From: an alpha proteobacterium L41A
GTDB lineage: Bacteria; Pseudomonadota; Alphaproteobacteria; Caulobacterales; Caulobacteraceae
Length of the DNA: 64,000 bases
Reading direction: 5' to 3'
Assembly: GCA_000335735.1 (NCBI GenBank)
Contig: AMYY01000010.1
Span: 1-64,000, forward strand
Made by a program: the position numbers and the translations under genes. Shown in pieces: positions 51,456 through 61,029 of the stretch (its first letter is position 1; every line of letters begins with the position of its first letter). A model generated the notes under the pieces. The model had not been told where the DNA came from. It searched no databases and worked only from the letters and a program-made list of their open reading frames with translations.

Positions 51456-53095
51456 CTGCCCTGCCCCTCGATCTTCCCACGGCGGACGCCGCCCCCGCAT
51501 TGGCGCACGATTGGTGGCGCGGCGCGGTGCTGTATCAGATCTATCCGCGCAGCTTCGCCGACTCCAACGACGACGGCGTGGGCGATCTGAAGGGGATCAC
51601 CCAGCACCTCGACCACGTCGCCTCTCTAGGCGTCGATGGCGTCTGGCTGTCACCCTTCTTCACGTCGCCGATGAAGGACTTCGGCTACGACGTGTCGGAC
51701 TATTGCGACGTCGATCCGATCTTCGGCACGTTGGCCGACTTCGACGCCCTGATCGCGCGCGCCCATGCCCTAGGGCTGAAGGTCGTCATCGATCAGGTGT
51801 TTTCTCACACCTCGGACGAACATCCTTGGTTCACCGACAGCCGCGCCAGCCGCAACGGCGAGCACGCCGACTGGTACGTCTGGGCCGACGCCAAGCCGGA
51901 CGGCTCGCCGCCGTCGAACTGGCAGTCGGTGTTCGGCGGCCCGGCCTGGACCTGGGACGCGCGGCGCGGCCAGTACTACATGCACAACTTCCTGACCTCG
52001 CAGCCGCAACTGAACGTCCGGAACCCGGCGGTTCAGGACGCCCTGATCGCAGCGGCGCGGTTCTGGCTGGACCGGGGGGTGGACGGCTTCCGTCTGGATG
52101 CGATCAACTTCGCCATCCACGATCCGTCCCTGCGCGACAATCCGCCGATCCAGGACGGCAAGAAGCGCACGCGGCCGTTCGATTTCCAGGACAAGATCTA
52201 TAACCAGTCCCACCCGGACATCATCGGCTTCTTGAACCGCATCCGCGCCCTGACCGACAGCTATGAAGGCCGGTTCACGGTGGCGGAGGTCGGCGGCGAT
52301 CACGCCGACCGCGAGATGAAGGAATTCACCGCCGGTAACGACCGTCTGCATTCGGCCTACGGCTTCCTCTATCTCTACGCCGATACGCTGAAGAGCGAAC
52401 TGATCGGCATCGGCGATGGGATGTGGCCGGATCAACAGGGCGAGGGCTGGCCGTCCTGGACCTTCTCCAATCACGATGCGCCGCGCGCGGTGTCGCGTTG
52501 GGCCCAGGGCCGGGACGAGAAGGCCTTCTCGGAAATGGCCTTGCTGCTGCTGATGTGCCTGCGCGGCAATGTCTTCGTCTATCAGGGCGAGGAGTTGGGC
52601 CTGCCTCAGGCCGAGGTGCCGTTCGAACGGCTGGTCGATCCCGAAGCCATCGCCAACTGGCCACAGACGCTGGGCCGCGACGGCGCCCGCACGCCGATCC
52701 CCTGGGTGGCCTCGGTGCCCAACGCCGGCTTCTCGACGGTCGAGCCCTGGCTGCCGGTCGACCCGCGCCATCTGGCGCTGTCCGTGGACGCGCAGGAGGC
52801 GGACCCGACTTCGATCCTGCATGCCGCGCGCCGCATCATCGCCCTGCGTCAGGCCCATCCGGCGCTGCGGACCGGCGGGCTAGAGATCGAAAGCGCGGGC
52901 GACCTGGTGGTCTTCCGCAGGTTCGAACGGGCCGAGGGCGGCGAGCGTCTGCTGTGCGTGTTCAACCTCGGCTTCGAGACCGTGGACTGGTCAACGCCTG
53001 CCGGCGCGCGCCGGATCGCGGCGGTCAACTGGACCGAAGCGGACGGATCGACGCTGAGGCCGCTGGCCGGCCTGATCTTCGCCGACGCCGGATGA
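51452..53095 (+). CDS. GH13 alpha-glucosidase
   Basis: A 547-residue GH13 enzyme of the oligo-1,6-glucosidase/alpha-glucosidase subgroup. Regions I-IV are intact: DQVFSHTS, the nucleophile Asp216 in GFRLDAINF, the acid Glu279 in VAEVGGD and Asp342 in FSNHDAPR. No signal peptide is seen, so it is cytoplasmic and would hydrolyse maltose and short maltodextrins to glucose. It starts with GTG inside the amylase stop, so translation is coupled. Specificity for alpha-1,4 over alpha-1,6 is not settled by eye. Confidence 0.93.
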   Translation: MTALPLDLPTADAAPALAHDWWRGAVLYQIYPRSFADSNDDGVGDLKGITQHLDHVASLGVDGVWLSPFFTSPMKDFGYDVSDYCDVDPIFGTLADFDALIARAHALGLKVVIDQVFSHTSDEHPWFTDSRASRNGEHADWYVWADAKPDGSPPSNWQSVFGGPAWTWDARRGQYYMHNFLTSQPQLNVRNPAVQDALIAAARFWLDRGVDGFRLDAINFAIHDPSLRDNPPIQDGKKRTRPFDFQDKIYNQSHPDIIGFLNRIRALTDSYEGRFTVAEVGGDHADREMKEFTAGNDRLHSAYGFLYLYADTLKSELIGIGDGMWPDQQGEGWPSWTFSNHDAPRAVSRWAQGRDEKAFSEMALLLLMCLRGNVFVYQGEELGLPQAEVPFERLVDPEAIANWPQTLGRDGARTPIPWVASVPNAGFSTVEPWLPVDPRHLALSVDAQEADPTSILHAARRIIALRQAHPALRTGGLEIESAGDLVVFRRFERAEGGERLLCVFNLGFETVDWSTPAGARRIAAVNWTEADGSTLRPLAGLIFADAG

Positions 53096-53100
53096 CGGGG

Positions 53101-54114
53101 TCAGCCGCCGCAGGTCTCGCGAACGATCAACTCGGTCGGAACGCGCTCGGAACGGCCTGCTGCGGCGCCGCCGTGATCCAGCAGTTTGGACACCATCAAC
53201 CGGCCGGCCTTCATGGTGTCCTGAGCGATGGTGCTGAGCGCCGGGCGCGAGTAACGGCTGAACGGCACATTGTCGAAACCGATGACCGAGACCTGGCCCG
53301 GCACCTCGACGCCGGCGTGCAACAAGGCGCGCACGGCGCCCAGCGCGATCTGGTCGGACGCAGCCACAACGCCATCGAAATCCAGGCCGCGTCGGATCAG
53401 GGCGTCCACGGCGGCCTCTGCGGATTCGACCTCGAAATGCGCGGGCACGATCAGGTCGGCGTCCACGTCCAGCCCGCTCTGGCTCAAGGCGTCCAGATAG
53501 CCGCGGTGACGCTGCATGGCCTCGGGCGGATCCAGATCGCCCAGGAAGACGATGCGCTTTCGCCCCAGCCGCGCCAGATGCAACGTCGCGCGGCGCCCGC
53601 CGGAGATGTTGTCCGAGCCGATGGAGCAATAGTCCTGATCGGGCAGTTCGGCGCCCCAGACGACAAAGCGATGGTCGGCGTCGACCAGACGGTTGAAGGC
53701 CGAATGCAGGCTGGATTGGCCCAGGAAGATCACGCCGTCTGCACGGCTGGTGTTCAGCGCGGCCGACAGCTCGTCATAGTTGGCGGGCGAGATATGGCTC
53801 ATCAGCAAGTCGCAGCCGCGTTCGCGCGCCGCCTCGCCCACCCCGGCCAGAAGCTCCAGGAAGAAGGGGTCGCTGAGGCGGCCTTCGCGCCCCTGCGGAC
53901 GCGGCACCACCAGGGCGATCGTGCCCTGGGCGCCGATCGGGCCGGCGGGCATGTGGCGGCGGAACGGGTAGTCGTGTTCCTTGGCCAGCTTCCAGATCGT
54001 CTGTTTGGTGCGATCGTTGACGGCGGGGCTGTCGTTCAGGGCGCGCGAGGCGGTGGCGATGGACACGCCGGCCAGGCGGGCGATGTCTTCCAGACGGGTT
54101 GTCTTGCGGCTCAA
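53101..54114 (-). CDS. LacI-family repressor of the starch locus
   Basis: A 337-residue LacI/GalR regulator. The HTH is TRLEDIARLAGVSIATASRALN, followed by the hinge helix and a periplasmic-binding-protein fold. Examples of its segments are GTIALVVPRPQG and VSVIGFDNVPFSRY. It sits between the glucosidase and GH97 genes, reading in the opposite direction. It should bind operators in the promoters of the receptor, amylase and GH97 genes and release them when maltose or a related inducer is bound. The inducer is inferred. It also overlaps with the GH97 promoter region upstream. Confidence 0.93.
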   Translation of the reverse strand: MSRKTTRLEDIARLAGVSIATASRALNDSPAVNDRTKQTIWKLAKEHDYPFRRHMPAGPIGAQGTIALVVPRPQGREGRLSDPFFLELLAGVGEAARERGCDLLMSHISPANYDELSAALNTSRADGVIFLGQSSLHSAFNRLVDADHRFVVWGAELPDQDYCSIGSDNISGGRRATLHLARLGRKRIVFLGDLDPPEAMQRHRGYLDALSQSGLDVDADLIVPAHFEVESAEAAVDALIRRGLDFDGVVAASDQIALGAVRALLHAGVEVPGQVSVIGFDNVPFSRYSRPALSTIAQDTMKAGRLMVSKLLDHGGAAAGRSERVPTELIVRETCGG

Positions 54115-54146
54115 GGTCGCGGGTCCTCACAGCAGCTTGGTAAAGC

Positions 54147-54164
54147 TGCAAAATTTTCTGCAAA
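54147..54164. promoter_or_regulatory. TGCAAA repeat in the lacI-GH97 intergenic region
   Basis: TGCAAAATTTTCTGCAAA at 54147-54164 repeats the hexamer 12 bases apart. It lies between the divergent regulator and GH97 genes and resembles the sites at 49402 and 49575, although the spacing is two bases longer. Confidence 0.55.
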
Positions 54165-54217
54165 TATTTCAGCCACCGTTCGCGGCGGTTGGCAAGAGGC
54201 GGCGTAACGGAGTTCCC

Positions 54218-56284
54218 ATGATGCAGCGCAGATCCTTCCTGGCCCTTGGCGGCGTGTCGATCCTTGCTCTGGGGGCGACGGGCGCGCGCGCCCAGACCGC
54301 GCCGAACCATGCCCGGGCGTCCTCGCCCGGCGGCGTGCTGACCGTCGAGGCCTTCACCGACAATGACGGGCGGCCGATGTATTCGGTGCTGCGTCAGGGC
54401 CGGGTCGTCGTGGCGCCGTCCAAGCTGGGTTTCCTGCTGACTGATGCGCCGGCCATCGAGCGCGGCCTGACCCTGACCGCAGGCCAGCCGATCGCGGTCG
54501 ACGACACCTGGGAGCAGCCGTGGGGCGAGCGGCAGTTCATCCGCAACCACTACAACGAATGGCGCGTCGCCTATGCCGAGACCGGCGGCCTGCGACGCCG
54601 CGTGGACGTGGTCTTCCGCCTGTACGACGACGGTCTGGGCTTCCGCTATGAGTTCCCGCAGCAGGCTGGCCTGACGACCGTCCGCATCGGATCGGAAATC
54701 ACCGAGTTCAACCTAGCCGAAAACGGCGAGGCCCTGTGGTGCCCGGCCTGGGAATGGAACCGCGAGGAATATCTCTACAGCCGCACGCCGATCGATGCGG
54801 TCGGCAGCGCCCAGACGCCGATGACGGTTCGGGGCCAGTCGGGTCTGCACGTCTCCATCCACGAGGCGGCCTGCATCGACTATGCGGGTATGAACCTGCG
54901 CCGGTCGGAGGAAACGAAGTTCCGCGCTCAACTGACGCCGGGCCTCACCAATGCGGCGGTGGTGCGCGAGGCGCCGTTCAACACGCCCTGGCGGACCCTG
55001 CAAATCTCCGACAGCGCCGCGGGCCTGCTGGATTCCAGCCTGACCCTGAACCTGAACGAGCCCAACACGCTAGGCGACGTCAGCTGGTTCAAGCCGATGA
55101 AATACGTCGGCGTCTGGTGGGAGATGCATCTGGACCTGAAGACCTGGAACTCCGGGCCCAAGCACGGCGCCACGACCGAGAATGCGATCAACCACATCGA
55201 CTTCGCCGCCAAACACGGCTTGGGTGGCGTTCTGGTTGAAGGCTGGAACAAGGGCTGGGACGGCCAGTGGTTCGCCAACGGCGCGGACTTCAGCTTCACC
55301 GAGGCCTATCCCGATTTTGACATCGAAGCGGTCTGCGTCCACGCGCGGTCCAAGGGCGTGCAACTGATCGGCCACCACGAAACCGGCGGCAACGCCTTCC
55401 ACTATGAGCAGCAGCTCGAACCGGCCATGGCTCTGTATGAACGCCTCGGCGTGCATTCGGTGAAGACGGGCTACGTCGCCGACGCGCAAGGCGCCCGCGT
55501 CGCCGGGCCGGACGGACAGATGGTCATGGCCTGGCACGAGAGCCAGGCGATGGCCCAGCACCACATGCGCGTGGTCGAAGCCGGCTATCGCCACAAGGTC
55601 GCCATCAACGCTCACGAGCCGTTCAAGGACACCGGCCTTCGCCGCACCTATCCGAACATCATCAGCCGCGAGGGCCAGCGCGGGATGGAATATTCGGCCT
55701 GGGGCAACCCCGGCAATCCGCCCGAGCATGAGCCGAACCTGGTCTTCACCCGCCTGCTGGCCGGGCCGATGGACTACACGCCCGGCATCTTCGGCATGGA
55801 GACGCGCAGCCCCGGCGGCGTGCAAACCACCTGGGCCAAGCAGCTGGCGCTCTATGTCGTCATCTACAGCCCGATCCAGATGGCGGCGGACCTGTTGGTC
55901 AACTACGAGGCCAACCCCGGCCCGTTCCAGTTCATCAAGGACGTGCCGGTCGACTGGAGCGAGAGCCGCACGCTGGACGCCGCCATGGGCGACTACGTCG
56001 TCACGGTTCGCAAGCAGCGCGGCACGGATGTCTGGGCCCTGGGCGCCGTGACCGATGAGCATCCGCGCGTGCTGAAGGCCCCGCTCGACTTCCTGGACGC
56101 CGGCCGTCGATATCGGGCCGAAATCTATCGCGACGGGCCCAACGCCGACTATCGCGGCAAGCGCGAGGACATCGTCATCGAGCAGCGCGAGGTGACGTCG
56201 TCTGACACCCTGACCCTGGCGCTGGCCCCCGGCGGCGGTCAGGCGATCCGGTTCGTGCCGGTCGGCCGGGCGCGACGCGGATGA
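54218..56284 (+). CDS. GH97 alpha-glucosidase (SusB-like)
   Basis: A 688-residue glycoside hydrolase family 97 enzyme. A twin-arginine-like signal (QRRSFLALGGVSILALG) directs export. Domains are an N-terminal beta-sandwich, then a TIM barrel from about residue 300. The GH97 segments HEPFKDTGLRRTYPN (Glu467) and REGQRGMEYSAWG are visible, and these carry the candidate catalytic residues. It releases glucose from the ends of maltooligosaccharides in the periplasm. The start is ATG 54218 after GGAG. Its stop overlaps the permease start (ATGA). Confidence 0.92.
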   Translation: MMQRRSFLALGGVSILALGATGARAQTAPNHARASSPGGVLTVEAFTDNDGRPMYSVLRQGRVVVAPSKLGFLLTDAPAIERGLTLTAGQPIAVDDTWEQPWGERQFIRNHYNEWRVAYAETGGLRRRVDVVFRLYDDGLGFRYEFPQQAGLTTVRIGSEITEFNLAENGEALWCPAWEWNREEYLYSRTPIDAVGSAQTPMTVRGQSGLHVSIHEAACIDYAGMNLRRSEETKFRAQLTPGLTNAAVVREAPFNTPWRTLQISDSAAGLLDSSLTLNLNEPNTLGDVSWFKPMKYVGVWWEMHLDLKTWNSGPKHGATTENAINHIDFAAKHGLGGVLVEGWNKGWDGQWFANGADFSFTEAYPDFDIEAVCVHARSKGVQLIGHHETGGNAFHYEQQLEPAMALYERLGVHSVKTGYVADAQGARVAGPDGQMVMAWHESQAMAQHHMRVVEAGYRHKVAINAHEPFKDTGLRRTYPNIISREGQRGMEYSAWGNPGNPPEHEPNLVFTRLLAGPMDYTPGIFGMETRSPGGVQTTWAKQLALYVVIYSPIQMAADLLVNYEANPGPFQFIKDVPVDWSESRTLDAAMGDYVVTVRKQRGTDVWALGAVTDEHPRVLKAPLDFLDAGRRYRAEIYRDGPNADYRGKREDIVIEQREVTSSDTLTLALAPGGGQAIRFVPVGRARRG

Positions 56285-57810
56285 CCCTGCTCCCGCACCG
56301 CCCGCGCCTGTCCGGCCTGGCGATCTGGAACATGTGCGTCGGCTTCTTCGGCATCCAGATCGGCTTCGGCCTGCAGAACGCCAACACCAGCCGGATCTTC
56401 CAGACGCTAGGGGCCGAGGTCGACAGCCTGGCGATCCTGTGGATCGCCGCGCCGCTGACGGGCCTGTTGGTCCAACCGATCATCGGACATTTCAGCGACA
56501 AGACCTGGACCCGGTTCGGCCGGCGTCGGCCCTATTTCCTGGTCGGGGCCATCGCCACCACCCTGGCCCTGATCGCTATGCCCAACAGCCCCAGCCTGTG
56601 GTTCGCCGCGGCCATGCTGTGGATCATGGACGCCTCGATCAACATCACCATGGAGCCGTTCCGCGCCTTCGTCGGCGACAACCTGCCGGAGGAGCAGCGC
56701 ACCGCCGGCTATGCGATGCAGAGCTTCTTCATCGGCGCAGGCGCGGTCTTCGCCTCGGTCCTGCCGTGGCTGTTGTCCAACGTCTTCGACATCGCCTCGA
56801 CCGCCGAGGCGGGCGTGGTGCCCCTGTCGGTCAAGATCGCCTTCTACGTCGGCGCCGCCGGCCTGTTCTCGGCCGTGCTGTGGACGGTGCTGTCGACCAA
56901 GGAATACAGCCCTGAACAGATCGCGGCCTTCGAACGCGCTCGAGACGACGCGCCGGCCGCGCCCGTCGAGGTCGAAGCGCCGGCCCGCAGCGTCCAGGGC
57001 TGGATGACCTCGGGCCTAGTCTGCGCCGTGCTCGGCGGGCTGGGTTTCGTGCTGATCGGCGCGCTCGATCTGGAGAAGGAGCTGCTGATCCTGGCGGGCT
57101 TCGTCGCCGGGTTCGGCCTGCTCCAGATCGCCGTCGGCATGATGCAGCGTCGCCGCATCACCAACGCCGCGACCGAAATCCTGAACGACATCTTCCGCAT
57201 GCCCGAGACGATGCGCGGCTTGGCTGTGGTTCAGTTCTTCAGCTGGTTCGCCCTGTTCGCTATGTGGATCTACACCACCGCGGCCGTGACCCGCGTCCAT
57301 TACGGCGCGACCGACACCACCTCGGCCGCCTACGCCACGGGCGCGGACTGGGTGGGGGTTTTGTTCGGGGTCTATAACGGCGTAGCGGCCCTGGCGGCCT
57401 TCACCCTGCCGGTAATGGCAAGACGGATCGGACGAAAGGCGACCCACGCGCTGATGCTGCTGCTTGGCGCAGCCGGTCTGTTCGGCGTCTTCGCGATCCG
57501 AGAGCCGGGCCTGTTGTGGCTGCCGATGATTGGCGTCGGCTTCGCCTGGGCGTCGATCGTCTCCATGCCCTACGCCATCCTGTCGGCGGCGGTGCCGGAC
57601 CGAAAAATGGGCGTCTATATGGGCGTCTTCAACATCTTCATCGTCGTGCCCCAACTGCTGGCCGCGACGGTTCTGGGTCTGATCCTGAAGACCCTGTTCG
57701 ATGGTCAGGCGATCTGGGCCCTGGTGCTGGGCGCCGTCTCCTTCGTCCTGGCGGCGATCAGCGCCCTGCTGGTCCGTGAACATTCCCCCGCCCCCACGCA
57801 TAATCCGTGA
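56281..57810 (+). CDS. MFS maltose permease, MalY/SUC-like
   Basis: A 509-residue major-facilitator protein of the sucrose/maltose (GPH-like SUC) group. It has 12 transmembrane helices and conserved segments NMCVGFFGIQIGFGLQNAN, QPIIGHFSDKTWTRFGRRRP and FVGDNLPEEQR. This layout matches MalY of Caulobacter, the inner-membrane importer of maltose. It is encoded directly after the GH97 gene (ATGA overlap) and before the glucoamylase. It should carry the products of the periplasmic enzymes into the cell. Substrate is inferred from homology and position. Confidence 0.9.
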   Translation: MTLLPHRPRLSGLAIWNMCVGFFGIQIGFGLQNANTSRIFQTLGAEVDSLAILWIAAPLTGLLVQPIIGHFSDKTWTRFGRRRPYFLVGAIATTLALIAMPNSPSLWFAAAMLWIMDASINITMEPFRAFVGDNLPEEQRTAGYAMQSFFIGAGAVFASVLPWLLSNVFDIASTAEAGVVPLSVKIAFYVGAAGLFSAVLWTVLSTKEYSPEQIAAFERARDDAPAAPVEVEAPARSVQGWMTSGLVCAVLGGLGFVLIGALDLEKELLILAGFVAGFGLLQIAVGMMQRRRITNAATEILNDIFRMPETMRGLAVVQFFSWFALFAMWIYTTAAVTRVHYGATDTTSAAYATGADWVGVLFGVYNGVAALAAFTLPVMARRIGRKATHALMLLLGAAGLFGVFAIREPGLLWLPMIGVGFAWASIVSMPYAILSAAVPDRKMGVYMGVFNIFIVVPQLLAATVLGLILKTLFDGQAIWALVLGAVSFVLAAISALLVREHSPAPTHNP

Positions 57811-57822
57811 GAGGTTTTCCCC

Positions 57823-60195
57823 ATGCGTAATCTCAAAATCCTCTGCCTCGCCGGCGCCGCCGGCCTGGCCCTCGCTTCCGCCGCGAGCGCCCAATCGGGC
57901 GTCGCCCCCGGCGCGCCCGGCGCCCCGCCCGTCTGGTCCAGCGCGGCCAAGACCGGCGCAGGCGCCTCTTACGAGGCCTATGTCGACGGCCAGTATCGTG
58001 ACGGCGGCCCGACCGGCGCGGTGTCCAAGGTCTGGTATTCCATCGCCGACGGCGTCCTGACCGAGACCATGTATGGCCTGATCCACGAGGCCCAGATCAA
58101 GGCCCTGCGCTTCGCCGGCGTGACCCAGGACGGCCTGGTCGTCGAAGGCGACGACACCACCAGCCGCACCGAATATCTGCACGTCGACGCCCAGGGGCGT
58201 CCGCTGTCGCCGGCCTATCGCGTCACGACGCAGGACAAGAAAGGCCGCTTTGAGATCGAAAAGCAGATCTTCAGCGATCCCGACCGCAACGCCCTTGTGC
58301 TGCGCGTCACCATCACGGCGCAGAAGGGCGATGTGACGCCCTATCTGATGCTGGAGCCGCACATCGCGAATACCGGCGTCGACGATCGCGGTCAGGTCAC
58401 ACGTGACGGCTTCCACGCCTGGGAGGGCGACACCCACCTGTTCCTGAAGCCCAGCGAAGCTTTCGAAAAGGCCAGCGTCGGCTTCGTCGGCGCCTCGGAT
58501 GGTCTGACGGACCTGAAGGACGGCAAGCTGGACTGGACCTACGCCTCTACCGGCGACCAGGCCGGCAACACCATGATGACCGGCGCCCTGCCGCGCCTGC
58601 GCCAAAGCCGCCGGATCACGCGCGACTTCGTCATCGGCTTCGGCCACAGCGAGACCGAGGCACGCGCGGCCGCGGACGGTTCGTTCGCGACCGGTCTGGA
58701 CGAGGTGCTGGCCCGCTTCAACGGCGAGGGTGAGCGCGTGGGCTGGGAGGATTATGTCGCCTCTCTCACCGAACTACCGCGCATCGCCGAACAGGCGACC
58801 GACGGCGGCAAGCTGGCCTACGCCTCGGCTCTGATGCTGAAGGTTCAGGAAGATCGCACTCATGCGGGCGCGCTGATCGCCTCGCTGTCCAATCCGTGGG
58901 GCGACACGGTGGACGCGTCGAAATCCTCGACCGGCTACAAGGCCGTCTGGCCGCGCGACTTCTATCAGGTGGCGATGGCTCTGGCGGCGCTGGGCGACAA
59001 AGAGACGCCGCTGGCGGCCTTCAACTATCTGCCTCAGGTCCAGGTCGGCCCGAACACGCCCGGCAACACCGGCGTCGGCGGCTGGTTCCTGCAGAAGACG
59101 CACGTGGACGGCGAGCTGGAGTGGGTCGCGGTCCAGCTGGACCAGACCGCCATGCCGATCATGCTCGGCTATCGTCTGTGGAAGCTGGGCTGGCTGTCGG
59201 ACGCCCAGATGACCGAACACTATCGGTCCATGCTGAAGCCGGCCGCCGACTTCCTGGTCGACGGCGGCAAGATCGGGCTGATGTGGAATGACGCGGAGAT
59301 CAAGCCGCCCTTCACCCAGCAGGAACGCTGGGAAGAGCAGCAGGGCTATTCGCCTTCCAGCACCGCCGCCGTGGTCGCGGGCCTGACGGTCGCCGCCGAA
59401 ATGGCGCGCGCCTCGGGCGACGCTGCCGGCGCGACGCGCTACCAGATCGCGGCCGACAGCTATGCGTCCAAGATCGAGGAGCGGATGTTCACCACCAACG
59501 GCGACTTCGGCGACGGTCGCTACTTCATCCGCATCACCCAGAACGAGAACCCGAACGACAAGGCCCCGATCGGCGCCGCCAATGGCCAGATCGCGCCGGC
59601 GGAAGATCGTGTCGTTGACGGCGGCTTCCTGGAACTGGTGCGCTATGGCGTGCGCAAGGCCGACGATCCGCACATCCTGTCCACCCTGCCCGTCTATGAC
59701 GATCAGTCGCTGGAGCCGCTCTATCGCGTCCGCTACGACTTCGGTCCCGAGGGCGACAAGACGCCGGGCTGGCGCCGTTATGGCGTCGACGGCTATGGCG
59801 AGGATCATCTGACGGGCGCCAACTATGGCGTCGGCGGGGAGATGAGCCCCGGTCAGCGCGGCCGGGTCTGGCCCTTCTTCACGGGCGAGCGCGGTCACTA
59901 TGAGCTGGCTCGCGTCAGCGTGAACGGCGCCCCCTCGGCCGCCGACATCGCCGCCATCCGTCAGACCTATGTGCGCGGCATGGAGCGGTTCGCCGACGGC
60001 GGGCTGATGCTGGCCGAACAGGTGTGGGACGGGGTCGGAAACCCGACGGCCAAGGATTACGCCTTGGGTCAGAATACGGACTCGGCCACGCCGCTGGCCT
60101 GGACTCACGCGGAATATCTGAAGCTGCTGCGGTCGCTGGCCGACGGCAAGGTCTGGGACAGCTACGACCCCGTCCACGACCGCTACGCCCGCTGA
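57823..60195 (+). CDS. GH15 glucan 1,4-alpha-glucosidase
   Basis: A 790-residue exported glucoamylase. A signal peptide ends about residue 23 (ASAASAQSG). An N-terminal super-beta-sandwich (about 30-300) is followed by an (alpha/alpha)6 barrel. WPRDFYQVAMA is a conserved substrate loop. The catalytic pair is probably Glu504/505 in RWEEQQGYSPS and Glu732 in LAEQVWDG. It removes glucose from chain ends and so completes the polymer breakdown. It follows the permease by 12 bases and ends at a strong terminator. Confidence 0.93.
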   Translation: MRNLKILCLAGAAGLALASAASAQSGVAPGAPGAPPVWSSAAKTGAGASYEAYVDGQYRDGGPTGAVSKVWYSIADGVLTETMYGLIHEAQIKALRFAGVTQDGLVVEGDDTTSRTEYLHVDAQGRPLSPAYRVTTQDKKGRFEIEKQIFSDPDRNALVLRVTITAQKGDVTPYLMLEPHIANTGVDDRGQVTRDGFHAWEGDTHLFLKPSEAFEKASVGFVGASDGLTDLKDGKLDWTYASTGDQAGNTMMTGALPRLRQSRRITRDFVIGFGHSETEARAAADGSFATGLDEVLARFNGEGERVGWEDYVASLTELPRIAEQATDGGKLAYASALMLKVQEDRTHAGALIASLSNPWGDTVDASKSSTGYKAVWPRDFYQVAMALAALGDKETPLAAFNYLPQVQVGPNTPGNTGVGGWFLQKTHVDGELEWVAVQLDQTAMPIMLGYRLWKLGWLSDAQMTEHYRSMLKPAADFLVDGGKIGLMWNDAEIKPPFTQQERWEEQQGYSPSSTAAVVAGLTVAAEMARASGDAAGATRYQIAADSYASKIEERMFTTNGDFGDGRYFIRITQNENPNDKAPIGAANGQIAPAEDRVVDGGFLELVRYGVRKADDPHILSTLPVYDDQSLEPLYRVRYDFGPEGDKTPGWRRYGVDGYGEDHLTGANYGVGGEMSPGQRGRVWPFFTGERGHYELARVSVNGAPSAADIAAIRQTYVRGMERFADGGLMLAEQVWDGVGNPTAKDYALGQNTDSATPLAWTHAEYLKLLRSLADGKVWDSYDPVHDRYAR

Positions 60196-60201
60196 TACGA
60201 A

Positions 60202-60233
60202 AACGGCCCCGGAGATCGCTCTTCGGGGCCGTT
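60202..60233. terminator. Terminator of the starch operon
   Basis: AACGGCCCC (60202-60210) pairs with GGGGCCGTT (60225-60233), with further pairing inside the loop. TCTCATTT follows on the plus strand. It lies between convergent genes, so it may serve both. Confidence 0.8.
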
Positions 60234-60254
60234 CTCATTTCGAACTGACGCGGC

Positions 60255-60959
60255 TCAGAAGGTGAGCTTCACAGCGCCGACGATGCGGTCTTCGGCGCCG
60301 GGCACGCCGTCCACGTCGGTGTCATGATAGCGGACATCGAGGCCCACCTTGTCGGTCAGGGCATAGCCGACGCCGACGTTCCAGGTGGTGTAGTCGTCGC
60401 TGACGTCGAGCCATTGCTTGCCGAGCGCGCCCGACACCGTCCACTTGGGCGCCGGCGAGAAGGCGGCGTTGACCTCGGCATAGGTCGCTTCCTTGTCCGC
60501 ACCGAAGAAGTCGGGCGAGTAATAGACGGCCGCGCCAAAGGTGGCGGGACCGACCGCGCGCGAGGCCGCAGCCTTGAACTCGGCGTAGTTATAGTCCGCC
60601 CCGTCCGGCTCCCCGACATACAGATAGCCGATTGCGCCGAAATCGAGCGCGAAACCGCCGGCCTCGGTGCGATAGCCACCGTAGAGGTCGACTTCCGCGT
60701 CGGTGTCGTCGCCGAAGTCGACGTTGGAGGCCCAGGCTCCCGCATAGAAGCTGCCCGACGTCAGGTCGACGCCGCCTTGAATGGCGGGGTCTTCGCTGGT
60801 TTGGGTGAAGCCGCGGAACACGTAGTCGCTGACGACGCCGACGTTCCAGGCGACGTCGACGTCGACGTCGCTCTGAGCCGAGGCCGGCGCGGCGAGGCCG
60901 ATCAGACCTGCGGTGAGAGTCGCGGCGACGGCGGCCGCGCGGATGGTGGTCTTCTTCAT
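60255..60959 (-). CDS. TorF-family putative porin
   Basis: A 234-residue outer-membrane beta-barrel of the TorF/TIGR02001 family. The signal peptide ends near residue 29 (AAPASAQSD). The family segments WNVGVVSDYVFRGFTQT, PAIQGGVDL and FYAGAWASNVDFG are near-complete, and the terminal strand RIVGAVKLTF ends in Phe. It follows amtB in the same direction, 70 bases downstream, as in related genomes. It probably forms a pore for a nitrogenous compound. Confidence 0.9.
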   Translation of the reverse strand: MKKTTIRAAAVAATLTAGLIGLAAPASAQSDVDVDVAWNVGVVSDYVFRGFTQTSEDPAIQGGVDLTSGSFYAGAWASNVDFGDDTDAEVDLYGGYRTEAGGFALDFGAIGYLYVGEPDGADYNYAEFKAAASRAVGPATFGAAVYYSPDFFGADKEATYAEVNAAFSPAPKWTVSGALGKQWLDVSDDYTTWNVGVGYALTDKVGLDVRYHDTDVDGVPGAEDRIVGAVKLTF

Positions 60960-61029
60960 AGTCTATCCCCTTTTATTTTTGTTGGCCGAGAAAGGGCGCC
61001 GATTGGGAGCCGCGCCCGATACGCGGATT

